Shown: positions 26,340-36,142 of the stretch, piece by piece
Position numbering within the stretch: the first letter of the stretch is position 1
Layout: each line of letters begins with the position of its first letter
From: Brevibacterium sp. CBA3109
Lineage (GTDB): Bacteria; Actinomycetota; Actinomycetes; Actinomycetales; Brevibacteriaceae
NCBI RefSeq assembly: GCF_040256645.1
Contig: NZ_CP158281.1
Span: 620,001 to 684,000, forward strand
DNA length: 64,000 bases
Reading direction: 5' to 3'
Notes under the pieces: model-generated
The model's database searches: none
Seen by the model: only the letters and a program-made list of their open reading frames with translations
Told to the model about the DNA's origin: nothing
Made by a program: the position numbers and the translations under genes

Positions 26340-27701
26340 GTGCAACAGCTCAGCGACAGTGAGATCTCAGCGATCAAGGACGAATCTGCCCGGGCCTATG
26401 AACTCGATCGGGCACACGTCTTCCATTCGTGGTCGGCTCAAGAGCTCATCGATCCGATGACAGTCTCCAGGGCTTCGGGGTCGACCATCGTCGATGGCCA
26501 GGGGCAGTCGTTCCTCGACTTCTCGTCACAGCTCGTCAACACCAACATCGGCCACCAGCATCCGACGGTCGTCCAGGCGATCAAAGACCAGGCCGACCTG
26601 CTGTGCACGATCAGCCCGGCCCACGTCAACGCTGCGCGGTCGGAGGCAGCCCGCCTCATCACCGACCGCACCCCGGCCGGACTTGACCATGTGTTCTTCA
26701 CCAACGGCGGAGCCGATGCCAACGAGCACGCGATCCGTATGGCCCGGCTGCACACCGGTAAGCACAAGGTCCTCTCCCGTTACCGTTCGTACCACGGTGG
26801 CACCGAGACGGCCGTCAACGTCACCGGTGACCCGCGCCGCTGGTCGAACGATCGCGGAGACTCCGGCGTCGTCCACTTCTTCGGACCCTTCCTCTACCGG
26901 ACCGAATTCTTCGCCACCACCGAGGCAGAGGAGACGGAGCGCGCCCTGCGTCACCTCGAGCGCACCATCGAGCTCGAGGGCCCGTCGACGATCGCCGCGA
27001 TCATCCTCGAGACCATTCCCGGCACCGCCGGCATCATGATGCCGGGCAGCGAGTACATGCAGGGGGTCCGCGCCCTGTGCGACAAGCACGAGATCATCTA
27101 CATCGCCGACGAGGTGATGGCCGGATTCGGACGCAGCGGCAAGTGGTTCGCCTTCGAGCACTTCGACGTCGTCCCCGACATCATCACCTTCGCCAAGGGT
27201 GTGAACTCCGGCTATGTGCCCTTGGGCGGAGTGATCATGAATGAGGCGATCTACGGTTCATTCGCGCAGAAGGCCTATCCTGGCGGACTGACCTACTCCG
27301 GCCACCCACTGGCCTGCGCCGCAGCAGTTGCGACGATGAAGGCAATGGACGAAGAGGGCATGATCGAGCATGCCCAGCGCATCGGTGAGGAGGTCATCGG
27401 ACCCAGGCTGCGCCAGATCGCCGAGAACTCGAAACACGTTGGTGAGGTCCGCGGGGTCGGTGCCTTCTGGGCCATCGAGCTCGTCTGGGACAAGGAGTCC
27501 CGTGAGCCGCTGGCACCCTACGGCGGAGGCTCACCGGAGGTCGCCTCGGTCGTGTCCTCTCTCAAGGAACTCGGCGTGGTGCCCTTCAGCAACTACCACC
27601 GCCTCCACGTGGTCCCGCCGATCAACATCAGCGACGAAGATCTCGAAACCGGTTTGGGCGTCTTCGAGAAGGTGCTCACCGACCTCGACTTCTCCCGCTG
27701 A
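26340..27701 (+). CDS. Class III (omega) aminotransferase
   Basis: A 453-residue PLP enzyme of fold type I. The PLP lysine is Lys286 in TFAKGVNSGYVPLGG. DEVMAGFGRSGKWFA carries the PLP-ring Asp, NGGADANEHAIRMAR binds phosphate, and SYHGGTETA follows. The end GVVPFSNYHRLHVVPPINIS is the substrate-domain closing part. Relatives are annotated as putrescine, taurine-pyruvate or beta-alanine/pyruvate aminotransferases. It transfers an omega-amino group to pyruvate or 2-oxoglutarate. GTG 26340 is the start, with AAAGGG about nine bases away. It ends before a strong hairpin and precedes a convergent amidohydrolase. The exact donor is not determinable. Confidence 0.9.
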   Translation: MQQLSDSEISAIKDESARAYELDRAHVFHSWSAQELIDPMTVSRASGSTIVDGQGQSFLDFSSQLVNTNIGHQHPTVVQAIKDQADLLCTISPAHVNAARSEAARLITDRTPAGLDHVFFTNGGADANEHAIRMARLHTGKHKVLSRYRSYHGGTETAVNVTGDPRRWSNDRGDSGVVHFFGPFLYRTEFFATTEAEETERALRHLERTIELEGPSTIAAIILETIPGTAGIMMPGSEYMQGVRALCDKHEIIYIADEVMAGFGRSGKWFAFEHFDVVPDIITFAKGVNSGYVPLGGVIMNEAIYGSFAQKAYPGGLTYSGHPLACAAAVATMKAMDEEGMIEHAQRIGEEVIGPRLRQIAENSKHVGEVRGVGAFWAIELVWDKESREPLAPYGGGSPEVASVVSSLKELGVVPFSNYHRLHVVPPINISDEDLETGLGVFEKVLTDLDFSR

Positions 27702-27714
27702 CCCCTCCAGAAGC

Positions 27715-27766
27715 ACCTGACGGCGGCCCAGCAACCTGGCGCGAGGTTGCTGGGCCGCCGTCAGGT
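27715..27766. terminator. Perfect 23-bp-stem hairpin, bidirectional terminator
   Basis: Arms 27715-27737 and 27744-27766 are exactly complementary over 23 bp with a 6-base loop (GGCGCG), followed on the plus strand by AGTTTT. It lies between the convergent aminotransferase (stop 27701) and amidohydrolase (stop 27771). Confidence 0.9.
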
Positions 27767-27770
27767 AGTT

Positions 27771-29402
27771 TTAGCGGGCGTCGTGGGTGAACTTGCCGCC
27801 GAGGACGGTGGCGCGAACCGGGATCTGTGAGATCTCGGTCGGTGCCACCTCGGCGGGGTGAGCACCCAGCGCCACGAAGTCCGCGAGCTTCCCGCGGGTC
27901 AGCGTTCCCTTGTCCGCACCCTGGCCGGAAGCCTCGGCCGCGACCGAGGTGTAGGCGGCGATCGCCTCATCGGGGGTGAGGCACTCGTCGGCCGAACCCA
28001 TGATGTCGCCATCGCGGGTCGCCCGGGTCACGTAGGCTTCGATCCCGCGCAGCACATTCCCATCGGCGCAGGGACGATCCGAGCTGCCTGCCATCAGCAC
28101 ACCGGCATCGACGAAGGACTTCCCCCGGTAGAGCAGCGGTCGACGTTCGGGGCCCATCGAGTTGTTCATCCCGTCGCCGATCGCCTCGGCGAACGCCGCC
28201 TGCGGGGTGACGGCGATGCCGTTGTCGGCCAGAGTGCGCAGGTGCTCGTCGTGGACGAGGCCAGCGTGCTCGATCCGGTTGGGAACGGCCCGGCGACCGT
28301 ACCTGGCTTGGGCGTCGACGATATTCGCCACGGCCGCATCCACCGCGGCGTCACCGATCGCGTGCACGGCGACGGACCAGCCGGAGGCGTAGGTGTCGAG
28401 GATCTGCTTGCGCAGCGCCTCAGCATCGGCCTGGAGGTATCCGGCGTGATCCTTGCCCGTGTAGTTCTCCCGCAGAGCCGCAGTCTCTCCGCTCATTGCT
28501 CCGTCCATGAAGAACTTGACCGGTCCCAGCGCGACGAGGTCATCGCCGAGGCCGGTGCGGACTCCCGCATCGAGGCCGATTCCGAAGCCGTCGGCGGAGT
28601 TCGCAGCGATCTCGTGGAGACCGTCAGCCTGCGGCAGAAGCTGGGCGCGGGCACGCAGCTTGCCCTCTTCGCGGGCGCGCAGATAGGCGGTGATTTCGAT
28701 CGGGGAGTGACCGATCCACCCGTAGGCGATGCCGCAGTCTCCGAACGAGGTGATGCCCTCCTTCGCGTAGTACGCGGTCGCCAGGTCCAGAGCCTCGACG
28801 ATCGTATCGAGTGAGTAGGGGCGGATGAGGTCCTGCACGAGCTCCTGCGCCGTCTCCTCGAGCAGCCCTGTCGGGTGGCCGGCAGAATCGGTGACGACCT
28901 TGCCGCCGACGGGGTCGGCGAACCCGGGCTCGAGGATGCCGGCACGGCGCATCGCCTCGGTGTTGACGATCGCGGCATGCCCGGAGGTCTGGCGCATGAA
29001 CAGCGGGCGGTCGCCGGTGATCTCGTCAAGGCGGGACAGCTCCGGATACTGCCCGTCGTAGTCGCGGTGGCCGTAGCCTGTGGCGTTGATCCACTCACCC
29101 GCCGGCGTCGTCGCGGCCGCCCGCTCGAGTGCGGCGTAGACATCGGACAGCCCGCCGGGCAGAGCGGTGACATCGATCGACGCCAGGGTGAGCCCGAACC
29201 ACGCGGTGTGGCAGTGGACGTCATTGAAGCCCGGCAGAACGGTGGCCCCGCCCAGGGACTCGACCCGATCCGCGCTGACGCCGTCGAGTTCCTCGTCGAA
29301 GCCGATGATGCGTCCGGCGAAGACGCCGATCTTCTGCGCGCGCGGGCGCGTCGGGTCGAGTGTGTGGGCGTCGAGATCGGTGAAGATCGCGTCGATGTTC
29401 AT
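27771..29402 (-). CDS. YtcJ-like amidohydrolase
   Basis: A 543-residue metal-dependent hydrolase of the amidohydrolase_3/YtcJ type. Motifs: GFNDVHCHTAWFG (HxH metal site), SDRPCADGNVL (conserved Asp), AVHAIGDAAVDAAV and RIEHAGLVHDEHL (metal His), and the closing beta-sandwich GTLTRGKLADFVALGAHP. The enzyme would hydrolyse an amide or cyclic amide; the substrate is unknown for this group. ATG 29402 is preceded by AAGGTG six bases away. It shares strand with the ThDP enzyme upstream, from which it is separated by 132 bp, so they may be cotranscribed. Confidence 0.9.
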   Translation of the reverse strand: MNIDAIFTDLDAHTLDPTRPRAQKIGVFAGRIIGFDEELDGVSADRVESLGGATVLPGFNDVHCHTAWFGLTLASIDVTALPGGLSDVYAALERAAATTPAGEWINATGYGHRDYDGQYPELSRLDEITGDRPLFMRQTSGHAAIVNTEAMRRAGILEPGFADPVGGKVVTDSAGHPTGLLEETAQELVQDLIRPYSLDTIVEALDLATAYYAKEGITSFGDCGIAYGWIGHSPIEITAYLRAREEGKLRARAQLLPQADGLHEIAANSADGFGIGLDAGVRTGLGDDLVALGPVKFFMDGAMSGETAALRENYTGKDHAGYLQADAEALRKQILDTYASGWSVAVHAIGDAAVDAAVANIVDAQARYGRRAVPNRIEHAGLVHDEHLRTLADNGIAVTPQAAFAEAIGDGMNNSMGPERRPLLYRGKSFVDAGVLMAGSSDRPCADGNVLRGIEAYVTRATRDGDIMGSADECLTPDEAIAAYTSVAAEASGQGADKGTLTRGKLADFVALGAHPAEVAPTEISQIPVRATVLGGKFTHDAR

Positions 29403-29534
29403 TGGTTCACCTTTTCAGCGTCGGAAGTCTCAGTAGTCTCGGATCGTGCGGAAACGGCCCATATCGCGGTGGGCGCGGCGCCAGCGTGTGGACCCAGAGC
29501 GCGTTGACGCACCGCCGCACTTCGGCGTGCGCGC

Positions 29535-31280
29535 TCACACCCGGGCTCCGCGGATCGTGGGGTCCGTGAGGCAGCGGACGAGGGCCGGGCCCTCATGCGC
29601 AAGAGCCTTGGCAAAGGCGTCCCGGAAGTCCTCCGTGCGTTCGGCGGTCAGTCCGAGGCCGCCGAAGGCTGTGGCCATGGCAGCGAAGTCGGGGCTGCGC
29701 AGGGCTGTTGCCGTTGCACGGCCCGGATATTCGCGGTCCTGATGGCCGAGGATCGTTCCGTAGACGGAGTTGTCGTTGACGACGACGGTGAGGTTCACCC
29801 CATACTGCGCGGCGGTCGCGAGCTCCTGACCATTCATCAGGAAGTCTCCATCCCCGGCGATGCAGAACACGGCCCGCTCGGGATGAACGAGTCCAGCGGC
29901 AACGGCAGCCGGGAGGCCGAAGCCCATCGACCCGTTTCGCGGCCCCAGCGCCGAGGGGAAGCCGTGCGTGGGTAGGAATCTGGTAGCCCAGCCCGAGAAG
30001 TTCCCGGCCCCGTAGGTGATGATCGCATTGTCCGGCAGCAGCTCCTTCACATGGACGAAGGCCTCATCCATGTCGACGAAGCCGTCACCGGCACCACCAG
30101 AGCCAGAACCCGCACCAGAGCCATAGTCCGCCGAGGTGGTGATCGGTGAACGCCAGTCCTCGAGTTCTGCGCGGGCATCGAGGATCCACTCGGGCAACGA
30201 CACCGGCTCGTCATTCGAGGTCAGGTGCTCGTCACCTGCCGCGGGCTCGTCGATGGAACCGTCGGAGGACACCGAGTATGCGCGACTTCCGTCGGCGGTG
30301 AACAGTGCCTGGGCGAATCTGTTGACTGGGGTGATGATGTGTTGGTCGAGGCTGCCGAAGTGCCCGTGGGCGTCGGCGTCGGGGCCGATGACGACGGTCT
30401 TCGCGTCGGTGCCGATCGTGAAAAAGTCGGTGGCCACATCGGTGCGGACACAGCCGAGGAAGATGTGCAGGTCAGCCTCGGCGAAGGTCCTTTTGGCCAC
30501 GGCGGAGGCACCGAAGCCGAGAATACCCAGGAAGTTGGGTGAGTCGTGGTCGATGCCGTCGTAGGCGCGGAAGGTCCCGATCACGCCGAGGCCACGATCG
30601 TGCGACCATTGCGCGATCCTTCGTGAGGTCGCCGGCGACCAGTCCTCGCCGCCGATGATGAGCACGGGACGATCGGCCTGCAGGATGCGGGCTCGCAGCT
30701 CGGTGACGTCACCGGCGTACGGTGCCGCCGAACCATGCACCCGAGGCGGGATGACGGCACCGCCGCTCGGCTGGATAAGCACTTCCTCGGGCAGGCCCAC
30801 GACGACGGGTCCAGGCCGCCCGGTCACGGCGGTGTGCATGGCGTCGGCGACCACCTCGGCGGCCTTATCCGGGTCATCGAGGGTCAGCACCTTCTTCGTC
30901 GTCGTGGAGAACCAGCCGCCCAGATCGAACTCCTGGAAGGATTCGCGACCACGCTGCGCGGTGGGGATGAGGCCGACGAAGACGACGAGGGGCGTGGCGT
31001 CCTGGTAGGCGGTGTGGACGGAGACCATGACGTTCGAGGCACCCGGACCACGGGTCACCATGGCGATTCCGGGGATGCCGGTCATGCGGCCCTCGGCGAC
31101 GGCCATGTAGCCGGCCCCGCCCTCCTGCCGGCAGACGATGGGGGTGATAGTCGAATCGTGGAGGCCATCGAGCACGTCGAGGTAGGACTCGCCGGGGACC
31201 AGGTAGGAACGCTGGACACCGTGGGCTTCGAGCTCCTTGACGAGGAGATGGCCGGCGGAGAGTGGCGCGGAGTTGTCCAT
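29535..31280 (-). CDS. Thiamine diphosphate-dependent enzyme, acetolactate synthase-like
   Basis: A 581-residue protein with the full ThDP-enzyme layout. The Pyr domain contains the activating Glu53 in CRQEGGAGYMAVAEGR. A central domain follows (VLIIGGEDWSPATSRRIAQW). The PP domain has GDGDFLMNGQELATAAQYG...NDNSVYGTI, which is the ThDP/Mg site GDG-N. It resembles acetolactate synthase and benzoylformate decarboxylase homologues, but the true substrate is not visible. ATG 31280 is chosen because the Pyr domain begins there. A Gly/Ser-rich insertion (YGSGAGSGSGGAGDGF) at about residue 385 is unusual and may be a linker. It is divergent from the large decarboxylase. Confidence 0.88.
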   Translation of the reverse strand: MDNSAPLSAGHLLVKELEAHGVQRSYLVPGESYLDVLDGLHDSTITPIVCRQEGGAGYMAVAEGRMTGIPGIAMVTRGPGASNVMVSVHTAYQDATPLVVFVGLIPTAQRGRESFQEFDLGGWFSTTTKKVLTLDDPDKAAEVVADAMHTAVTGRPGPVVVGLPEEVLIQPSGGAVIPPRVHGSAAPYAGDVTELRARILQADRPVLIIGGEDWSPATSRRIAQWSHDRGLGVIGTFRAYDGIDHDSPNFLGILGFGASAVAKRTFAEADLHIFLGCVRTDVATDFFTIGTDAKTVVIGPDADAHGHFGSLDQHIITPVNRFAQALFTADGSRAYSVSSDGSIDEPAAGDEHLTSNDEPVSLPEWILDARAELEDWRSPITTSADYGSGAGSGSGGAGDGFVDMDEAFVHVKELLPDNAIITYGAGNFSGWATRFLPTHGFPSALGPRNGSMGFGLPAAVAAGLVHPERAVFCIAGDGDFLMNGQELATAAQYGVNLTVVVNDNSVYGTILGHQDREYPGRATATALRSPDFAAMATAFGGLGLTAERTEDFRDAFAKALAHEGPALVRCLTDPTIRGARV

Positions 31281-31419
31281 GGCTTCATGCTTATCATTCT
31301 TTTGTCTTATGTGGGTGGACTGTCGAACATTTGGCTGTGCAAGGCCGTATGATCTTGGCACAACGGATTCCGCAGGGATCACTCGACTACGAGATACTTC
31401 ATCGCCAGGAGGCTCAAGT

Positions 31420-34281
31420 ATGACCGGCATCGACTCCGACGAATATTCGGGACAGGCATCGTTCACGCCTGGGCCGTCCGCCGCCGGAGGCGTACCGCGC
31501 AGGCGATTGGACTCTGACGCTTCGGCGAGTGGGTTCCGGTCTCGTCCGCAGAAGTCCAAACTCGAACGTGATCCGGGAATGCCGGCAAGCACGTGGCGGC
31601 TGCGATCGGATGCCTGGGAGTACCTGAAGTTTGCGATCAAACGCCTGGCCATCAGCGGTGGGGACTTCTCGATGATCGCCGCCGACGGCGAGGTCTGGCG
31701 GTCGCTGCGGTCGCTGAAGACGATCGAGCTGTACTGGGGCGGATTCGGCCAGCGCTATGTCGAGGACATCGCCGAGCTGCTCTCCAACGGTGAGTTCGAT
31801 CGGGCTCATGACATGATCACGCGTGCAGTCAACCGTCTGCGCGGGACCACGGTTCCTGATGTCGCCGAGGATGAGCACCTCAACGAGGATGAGCGCGCCG
31901 AATACAAGGACCGGCAGGATTCCCGCCCTCGTTTCGAGGTCCTCATCGTCGATGAGACCACCGAGGGCGGCCGCGATGAGCTGCACACCGACCTGCTCAA
32001 GCTGCGCAATGCCTCCGACCAGTTCATCTACGACTACGTCATCGTCCCGACCGCAGATGATGCGGTCGTCGCAGCATTGACGAACCCGAACCTGCTGGCC
32101 TGCGTCATCCGCCCCGGGTTCACCGACCGGACCCGACAGGTGCTCAGCCGGGACCTGCGCAGCACGGTCGCGCTCGCCCACGAGGGCACGGCGACCTCCC
32201 CGACGACCCCGATGAGCCCGCTCAACTCGGTTCGTCGTGTGCTGCGACTGGCCGACACGCTGGCCGGTCTGCGCCCGGAGCTCGACCTCTACCTCATGGC
32301 CGGCGCCCACATCGAGAGTCTCGCCGGTGCACTGACTCATCGGTTCCGCCGCGTCTTCCGTCGTGAGGACCAGTTCGAACTGCACCTGTCGCTGCTGCGC
32401 CGGGTCCAGCATCTCTACGACACGCCGTTCTTCACCGCCATCCGGGAACATGCGCGTCGTCCTGCAGGTGTGTTCCACGCCCTGCCGGTCTCCCGCGGAG
32501 GTTCGGTCGTGGGCTCGAAGTGGATCAGCGACTTCGTCGACTTCTACGGGCTCAACCTGCTGCTCGCAGAGACCAGCGCCACCTCGGGTGAGCTGGACTC
32601 GCTGCTCGCACCGGTCGGGACCATCAAGAAGGCCCAGTCCCTGGCTGCCCGAGCCTTCGGTGCGAAGCGGACCTACTTCGTGACGAACGGAACGTCGACG
32701 GCGAACAAGATCGTCCACCAGGCCGTCGTGGCACCAGATGAGGTCGTCATGGTCGACCGCAACTGCCATAAATCGCACCACCATGCGCTCATGCTCACAG
32801 GCGCCAGAGCCGCATACCTGGAGGCGTACCCGCTCAATGACGTCGCCTTCTACGGTGCCGTGCCGCTCAACCGGATCAAGCAGCTCCTGCTGGACTATCG
32901 GGCCGCCGGCCGCCTCGACGAGGTGCGGATGATCACCCTGACAAACTGCACCTTCGACGGCATCGTCTACGATCCGGAGAAGGTCATGGCCGAGTGCCTG
33001 GCGATCAAGAACGATCTCGTCTTCCTCTGGGACGAAGCCTGGTTCGCCTTCGCCCGCTTCCACCCGGTCACCCGCAAGCGCACCGCCATGGTCGCGGCCG
33101 AACACCTTGAGGACCGGCTGGCCTCGGACGCCCACGCCACGGCGTACCGGGACCAGCAGAAGCGTCTCTTCGATGAGGAGACCGGTGCGCCGGCATCCGA
33201 CGAGGTGTGGCTGAATGAGACGCTGCTGCCGCCGCCGGATTCGCGGATCCGCGTGTATGCGACCCAGTCGACGCACAAGACTCTGACCGCTCTGCGGCAG
33301 GGATCGATGATCCACGTCTACGATCAGGACTTCGCTTACGGCGCCGAAGAGGCATTCCACGAGGCCTACATGACGCATACCTCGACCTCACCGAACTATC
33401 AGATCCTCGCTTCCTTGGACCTGGGGCGCAGGCAGGTCGAGATGGAAGGGTTCGCGCTCGTCCAGAAGCAGCTTGACCTGGCGATGAGCCTGGCTTCCGC
33501 GGTTTCGCGTCACCCGCTGCTGAAGAAGACCTTCAAGGTGCTCACTGCTGCCGATCTCATTCCCGAGCAGTATCGCGAGACCGAACGGACGATGCCTTTG
33601 CGTGACGGCTTGGCAACCTTCTGGAATGCGTGGGCGACGGACGAATTCGTCGTCGATCCCAGCCGCATCACCGTCGAGATCAGCGGCACCGGAGTCGATG
33701 GGGACACGTTCAAGCACGAACACCTCATGGATCGCTACGGCATCCAGGTCAACAAGACGAGCCGCAACACGGTGCTGTTCATGACGAACATCGGCACCTC
33801 GCGTTCGGCCATCGCCTACCTCATCGAGGTCCTCGTCAAGCTCGCCGGGAAGTTCAGCAACCCACACGAGATCGAGGCCCAGGAGGCATTGAACGAGCCG
33901 GCGGTCATCATGCCGCCGCTGCCCGACTTCAGCGCATTCGCTTATGCCTATGCCGCCGAGGTGCCGGCTGAGGATCCGTCGAAGCAGCTGCCTGACGGTG
34001 ACCTGCGCACGGCCTACTACGCCGGGATGCGCCGCGGCAACGTCGAGCATGTTCTGCCGCATGAGTTGAGCCGCCGCGTCGAAGCCGGTGATGCGCCGGT
34101 CTCCGCCGGATTCGTCACCCCCTACCCGCCGGGGTTCCCGGTGCTGGTGCCCGGGCAGGTCATCACCGCCGAGGTGCTCGACTTCATGTCCGCACTCGAC
34201 ACCAGAGAGATCCACGGCTACGACCCGCGTCTGGGCTACCGGGTCATCCTCCCCAAGGATGTGCTCGAGGTGAAGGGCTGA
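31420..34281 (+). CDS. Large Orn/Lys/Arg-type PLP decarboxylase
   Basis: A 953-residue PLP enzyme. The PLP-binding lysine is Lys620 in STHKTLTALRQGSMIH. VTNGTSTANKIVHQA, DRNCHKSHHHALML and LTNCTFDGIVYDPEKV identify the Orn/Lys/Arg decarboxylase group, fold type I. WDEAWFAFARFHP gives the ring-nitrogen Asp. The first 400 residues are an N-terminal region with a receiver-like segment (RFEVLIVDETTEGGRDEL), as in the inducible decarboxylases. At 953 residues it is longer than usual LdcC/AdiA enzymes (about 710-755). It removes CO2 from a basic amino acid to give a polyamine precursor. AGGAGG precedes ATG 31420 by seven bases. It is divergent from the ThDP enzyme. Confidence 0.9.
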   Translation: MTGIDSDEYSGQASFTPGPSAAGGVPRRRLDSDASASGFRSRPQKSKLERDPGMPASTWRLRSDAWEYLKFAIKRLAISGGDFSMIAADGEVWRSLRSLKTIELYWGGFGQRYVEDIAELLSNGEFDRAHDMITRAVNRLRGTTVPDVAEDEHLNEDERAEYKDRQDSRPRFEVLIVDETTEGGRDELHTDLLKLRNASDQFIYDYVIVPTADDAVVAALTNPNLLACVIRPGFTDRTRQVLSRDLRSTVALAHEGTATSPTTPMSPLNSVRRVLRLADTLAGLRPELDLYLMAGAHIESLAGALTHRFRRVFRREDQFELHLSLLRRVQHLYDTPFFTAIREHARRPAGVFHALPVSRGGSVVGSKWISDFVDFYGLNLLLAETSATSGELDSLLAPVGTIKKAQSLAARAFGAKRTYFVTNGTSTANKIVHQAVVAPDEVVMVDRNCHKSHHHALMLTGARAAYLEAYPLNDVAFYGAVPLNRIKQLLLDYRAAGRLDEVRMITLTNCTFDGIVYDPEKVMAECLAIKNDLVFLWDEAWFAFARFHPVTRKRTAMVAAEHLEDRLASDAHATAYRDQQKRLFDEETGAPASDEVWLNETLLPPPDSRIRVYATQSTHKTLTALRQGSMIHVYDQDFAYGAEEAFHEAYMTHTSTSPNYQILASLDLGRRQVEMEGFALVQKQLDLAMSLASAVSRHPLLKKTFKVLTAADLIPEQYRETERTMPLRDGLATFWNAWATDEFVVDPSRITVEISGTGVDGDTFKHEHLMDRYGIQVNKTSRNTVLFMTNIGTSRSAIAYLIEVLVKLAGKFSNPHEIEAQEALNEPAVIMPPLPDFSAFAYAYAAEVPAEDPSKQLPDGDLRTAYYAGMRRGNVEHVLPHELSRRVEAGDAPVSAGFVTPYPPGFPVLVPGQVITAEVLDFMSALDTREIHGYDPRLGYRVILPKDVLEVKG

Positions 34282-34420
34282 GGGTCGCTCAGTCAGCTTG
34301 CTCGCCGAGCGGCGCCGCCTCGCCGAGCGGACTACTTATCACTGATGGGTGAGGCTATAGCGTAGCCCTTCGAGGCTAAGTGGTCCCCTCGGCGAAGCTG
34401 AGCTACCAGGGCTCACTGAG

Positions 34421-35173
34421 CTATCCCAGCTGACCCGGGTTGAGCACACGGGCGAGGAAGTCCTTCGTCCGCTGCTCCTGCGGATTGCCGATGACCTCCT
34501 TGGCCGGGCCGGATTCGACAACGTATCCGCCGTCCATGAAGAGGACGCGATCGGCGACCTGCCGGGCGAACTCCATCTCGTGAGTGACGACGACCATGGT
34601 CATTCCCGCCTCGGCGAGGTTGCGCATGACCTGAAGGACATCGCCCACGGTCTCGGGGTCGAGTGCGGAGGTGGGCTCGTCGAAGAGCATGACGTCGGGG
34701 TCCATGCTCAACGCCCGAGCGATGGCTACGCGCTGCTGCTGCCCACCGGAGAGAGAAGCAGGCTTGGCGTCGATCTTCTCAGACAGACCCACCTTCGCGA
34801 GGTTCGCCTCGGCGATCGTGTTTGCCTCAGCCTTCGAGCGCCCCAGCACTTTGATCTGGGCGACAGTGAGATTCTCACGCACGGTGAGATGCCCGAAGAG
34901 ATTGAACGACTGGAAGACCATGCCGATGCGGGTGCGGGCGGCATCGATGTCGAGGTCGAGGTCGGTCATGTCCATGCCGTCGACCACGATCGAACCGTCG
35001 GTCGGGGTCTCCAAGGTGTTGATGCAGCGCAGCATCGTGGATTTGCCGGAGCCGGAGGGCCCGACCACGCAGACGACCTCGCCCTTGTCGACCTCGAGGT
35101 TGATGTCGGTGAGGACCTGGTTCGAGCCGAAGCTCTTCTTGAGGTTCTGGATCGAGATGATCGAGGTGGTCAT
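34421..35173 (-). CDS. Polar amino acid ABC transporter ATPase (GlnQ type)
   Basis: A 250-residue ATPase. Walker [11 protein letters not shown]-loop MVFQSFNLF, signature [15 protein letters not shown], Walker [15 protein letters not shown] and H-loop VVVTHEMEF are all intact. It powers import through the permease encoded just upstream. Its ATG overlaps the permease stop by one base (TAATG), showing translational coupling. The closely spaced order binding protein-permease-ATPase on the minus strand forms one operon. It converges on the large decarboxylase, separated by about 140 bp. Confidence 0.95.
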   Translation of the reverse strand: MTTSIISIQNLKKSFGSNQVLTDINLEVDKGEVVCVVGPSGSGKSTMLRCINTLETPTDGSIVVDGMDMTDLDLDIDAARTRIGMVFQSFNLFGHLTVRENLTVAQIKVLGRSKAEANTIAEANLAKVGLSEKIDAKPASLSGGQQQRVAIARALSMDPDVMLFDEPTSALDPETVGDVLQVMRNLAEAGMTMVVVTHEMEFARQVADRVLFMDGGYVVESGPAKEVIGNPQEQRTKDFLARVLNPGQLG

Positions 35174-36042
35174 TAGTTCGCTCCTGGTTCTGCGGAACCG
35201 TATTTGCGTTCGAGGACCCGCGAGAGATAGGACAGCGGGATCGTGATGATGAGATAGCAGACTGCGACAACGATGAACGGAGTGAGGTTTGCTGTGTTGA
35301 CGATCTCCGCCCTGGCCAGCGCGGTCAGCTCCCGTCCGTCGACCGAAGAGCCGAGGATATAGGCCAAGGAGGAGTCCTTGGTCAGCAGTATGAGCTCATT
35401 GGTCAGCGGCGGCAGGATGATGCGCATCGCCTGGGGCAGGACGATCGTGACCATCGCCCGTGAGGACGACATACCCAATGACCGTGCCGCTTCAACCTGC
35501 CCCTTCGGCACAGCCTGGATGCCGGCACGGATGGTCTCGGCCATATAGGCCGACGACACGAGTGCGAGGGCGATCATGATGATGACGAGCTGCGGCAGAT
35601 TGAAGCCCGGGAACGCCAGGGGCAGTCCAAATCCCATGACGAGGAAGACGACAAGGGCCGGCAGTCCGCGGAAGAATTCGGTGTAGATGAAGGCCAGCCA
35701 ACGGTAGACACCGACCGAAGACAGACGCATGAGGGCGAGTACGATGGCGATCGCCAAGCCGAGGATGAAGCCGAGGAGGGTGAAGATGACGGTGTTCTTC
35801 AGCGCCTGCGTGACGACCTCGGGGAACATGCCGATGGCAAGGTCCACCCGGCCGAACGTCTCGAGGAGTGTCGACCAGTCGGCCAGAAGTGCGACGACGA
35901 CGGCAATGACGATGAGGATCGCATATTGGATTCCGCGCGAGATCTTGGCCCTCTGCCGTTTGCCCATCTTCGCTTTGGGGGTGGTGCGAGGAGTGGTCGA
36001 GCCGGTCGGGCTACCGTCCTCCCTTTCTGGGGTAGTCGACAT
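35173..36042 (-). CDS. Polar amino acid ABC transporter permease (HisM/GlnP type)
   Basis: A 289-residue membrane protein. The first 45 residues are hydrophilic and basic, followed by about five transmembrane segments. The EAA loop [25 protein letters not shown] contains the conserved G and reads as a polar-amino-acid permease. [18 protein letters not shown] marks the start of the conserved permease domain. It forms a membrane channel with the ATPase for uptake of a polar amino acid. TAATG couples it with the ATPase. The binding protein is 100 bp upstream. Confidence 0.94.
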   Translation of the reverse strand: MSTTPEREDGSPTGSTTPRTTPKAKMGKRQRAKISRGIQYAILIVIAVVVALLADWSTLLETFGRVDLAIGMFPEVVTQALKNTVIFTLLGFILGLAIAIVLALMRLSSVGVYRWLAFIYTEFFRGLPALVVFLVMGFGLPLAFPGFNLPQLVIIMIALALVSSAYMAETIRAGIQAVPKGQVEAARSLGMSSSRAMVTIVLPQAMRIILPPLTNELILLTKDSSLAYILGSSVDGRELTALARAEIVNTANLTPFIVVAVCYLIITIPLSYLSRVLERKYGSAEPGAN

Positions 36043-36142
36043 GTGGGGTCCTTCAACGGTGGTGGCGTACGGTGACGGATGTGCTCAGGGCAACGGGCGG
36101 CCGATCCGGCCAGAAAGCCGAGGTCGACCGCCCGAATAGCGA

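Noticed and set aside
31414..33378. 654-codon minus-strand open frame opposite the large decarboxylase
   Set aside because: Typical high-GC antisense frame, no ribosome site or domain; the plus strand encodes the PLP enzyme.
34282..34420. Terminator or repeat element after the decarboxylase
   Set aside because: CTCGCCGAGCGG occurs twice and GGCTA/TAGCC can form a five-base stem, but there is no convincing stem with a T run.
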